Positions 40,362 through 40,936 of a stretch of DNA of 40,936 nucleotides are shown here, in pieces. Under the pieces are notes generated by a model. It was not told where the DNA came from, made no database searches, and saw nothing but the letters and a program-made list of their open reading frames with translations. The stretch spans positions 1-40,936 of the IMG/VR virus record IMGVR_UViG_3300045612_000139; one strand, written 5' to 3'. The DNA comes from a virus. How positions within the stretch are numbered: the stretch's first letter is position 1; the number at the start of each line of letters is the position of its first letter. The position numbers were made by a program, and so were the translations under genes.

Positions 40362-40859
40362 TTAACCGGGCGCGGGCGTGCGGTCCACGACGGCGCGCAG
40401 ACCGGCCAGCAGGGTCGAATTGGCGTCCGAGGCGCCGCCCCCCTCGCCGAGGATCAGCGACAGGGCGTGGACATGGACGTCGATCGAGGGCCAGGACCAG
40501 GCCTCGGCCGCCGACATCCGGCTGACGACCTCGCACAGGCTGTAGGCGGCCTCGTAGAAGGCCGGCATGTCGAGAAAACCCGCCGTATCCACCAGAACGG
40601 AGGCGATGGCGTAGAGCTCGGCCTCCGGGGCGGCGGGCCGGCCGGCGCAGAAGGCCGCCAAGGCCTGGACCTTGTCCTGGATCACCCGCAGGGTTTCCTC
40701 CCGGCGCCCCTCCAGTCCCTGTTCGGCGGCGGCGACGGCGGCCTCGATATCTATGCCGCCGGGGCGCGCCATCTGCCGCTGAAGCGAGGTGGTGATGTCG
40801 CGAATCCGCACGGCGGGCTTTGAGACATCCTGAGAAACGGCTTTGGAGGCGGCGGTCAC
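40362..40859 (-). CDS. host protein, possibly chemotaxis/motility related
   Basis: A 165-residue helical protein with a GTG start that overlaps the stop of the upstream gene. Segments AFYEAAYSLCEVVSRM and IDVHVHALSLILGEG (about 109-145) remind me of alphaproteobacterial CheE-like proteins; this is a weak similarity. It is chromosomal, next to the prophage. Confidence 0.7.
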   Translation of the reverse strand: MTAASKAVSQDVSKPAVRIRDITTSLQRQMARPGGIDIEAAVAAAEQGLEGRREETLRVIQDKVQALAAFCAGRPAAPEAELYAIASVLVDTAGFLDMPAFYEAAYSLCEVVSRMSAAEAWSWPSIDVHVHALSLILGEGGGASDANSTLLAGLRAVVDRTPAPG

Positions 40860-40936
40860 AGGTTCACCTTCATCGGCTTCAACAGCATGTCGATATCGTC
40901 CTGGTTCATGTTTTCGCCGACCGCCTCGCCGACCTC
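40856..40936 (-). CDS. 3' end of a host gene, possibly CheZ-like
   Basis: The last 26 codons of a minus-strand gene continue past the window edge. They end with NQDDIDMLLKPM, which resembles the CheY-binding tail of CheZ phosphatases. It is too short for a firm name. GTGA overlap with the following gene. Confidence 0.45.
   Translation of the reverse strand, partial: EVGEAVGENMNQDDIDMLLKPMKVNL

Overview
The window is most of an integrated temperate siphovirus (about positions 1-40,070), followed by about 0.8 kb of host chromosome. The host is most likely an alphaproteobacterium of the Caulobacterales (Brevundimonas or a close relative). This rests on the high GC content, a GcrA-type regulator carried by the phage, a cluster of GANTC (CcrM-type) sites in the host flank, and my general impression of the proteins. 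It was not tested by any search. No integrase is in the window; it and the other att site are expected to the left. The phage appears to sit at the 3' end of a CCA-encoding tRNA-Arg(CCT) gene at 40,070-40,146 on the minus strand.

Early and replication region (1-12,100). After a small minus-strand zinc-ribbon gene and a hairpin-rich intergenic stretch, a tightly packed rightward operon begins, mostly with ATGA or GTGA overlaps. It encodes a CII-like regulator, two ParB-superfamily proteins, a RusA-type resolvase, a GcrA-like regulator, an SNF2-type helicase, a beta-class DNA methylase, DnaB, and a DUF1376 replication protein. A possible replication origin (21-bp tandem repeats plus a purine- and A-rich tract) lies inside the DUF1376 gene. 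The operon ends with a QueD-like plus DpdA-like pair, which suggests 7-deazaguanine DNA modification, and a DUF6456-like protein. A good terminator follows at 12,160-12,190.

Packaging and head region (12,280-22,400). This holds an HNH nuclease, terminase small (P27 type) and large subunits, a GIY-YIG homing-type endonuclease inserted behind the terminase, a fused prohead protease and HK97 capsid gene with an internal ribosome binding site, the portal, a collagen-like fibre protein with a C-terminal binding module, and the head-tail connector genes.

Tail region (22,390-33,420). This holds a DUF3168 protein, the tail tube, a tail assembly chaperone whose second half is reachable only by a -1 frameshift, the tape measure, tail-tip proteins, a DUF6950-like putative peptidase and a 1,237-residue tip/host-specificity protein. 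A three-gene accessory cassette interrupts the tail operon just before the tape measure: an exported protein, a minus-strand ribbon-helix-helix repressor and an endonuclease VII-type HNH nuclease.

Lysis and adsorption region (33,430-39,930). This holds DUF4376 and DUF1353 proteins, a one-helix membrane protein (possible holin), a GH24 endolysin with an unusual C-terminal membrane helix, a collagen-repeat tail fibre with a mosaic middle, small fibre-associated proteins, an i-spanin/o-spanin pair, two strong terminators and a convergent minus-strand accessory gene. The right-hand host flank holds the tRNA, a GANTC-rich intergenic region, and two minus-strand genes, the second incomplete.
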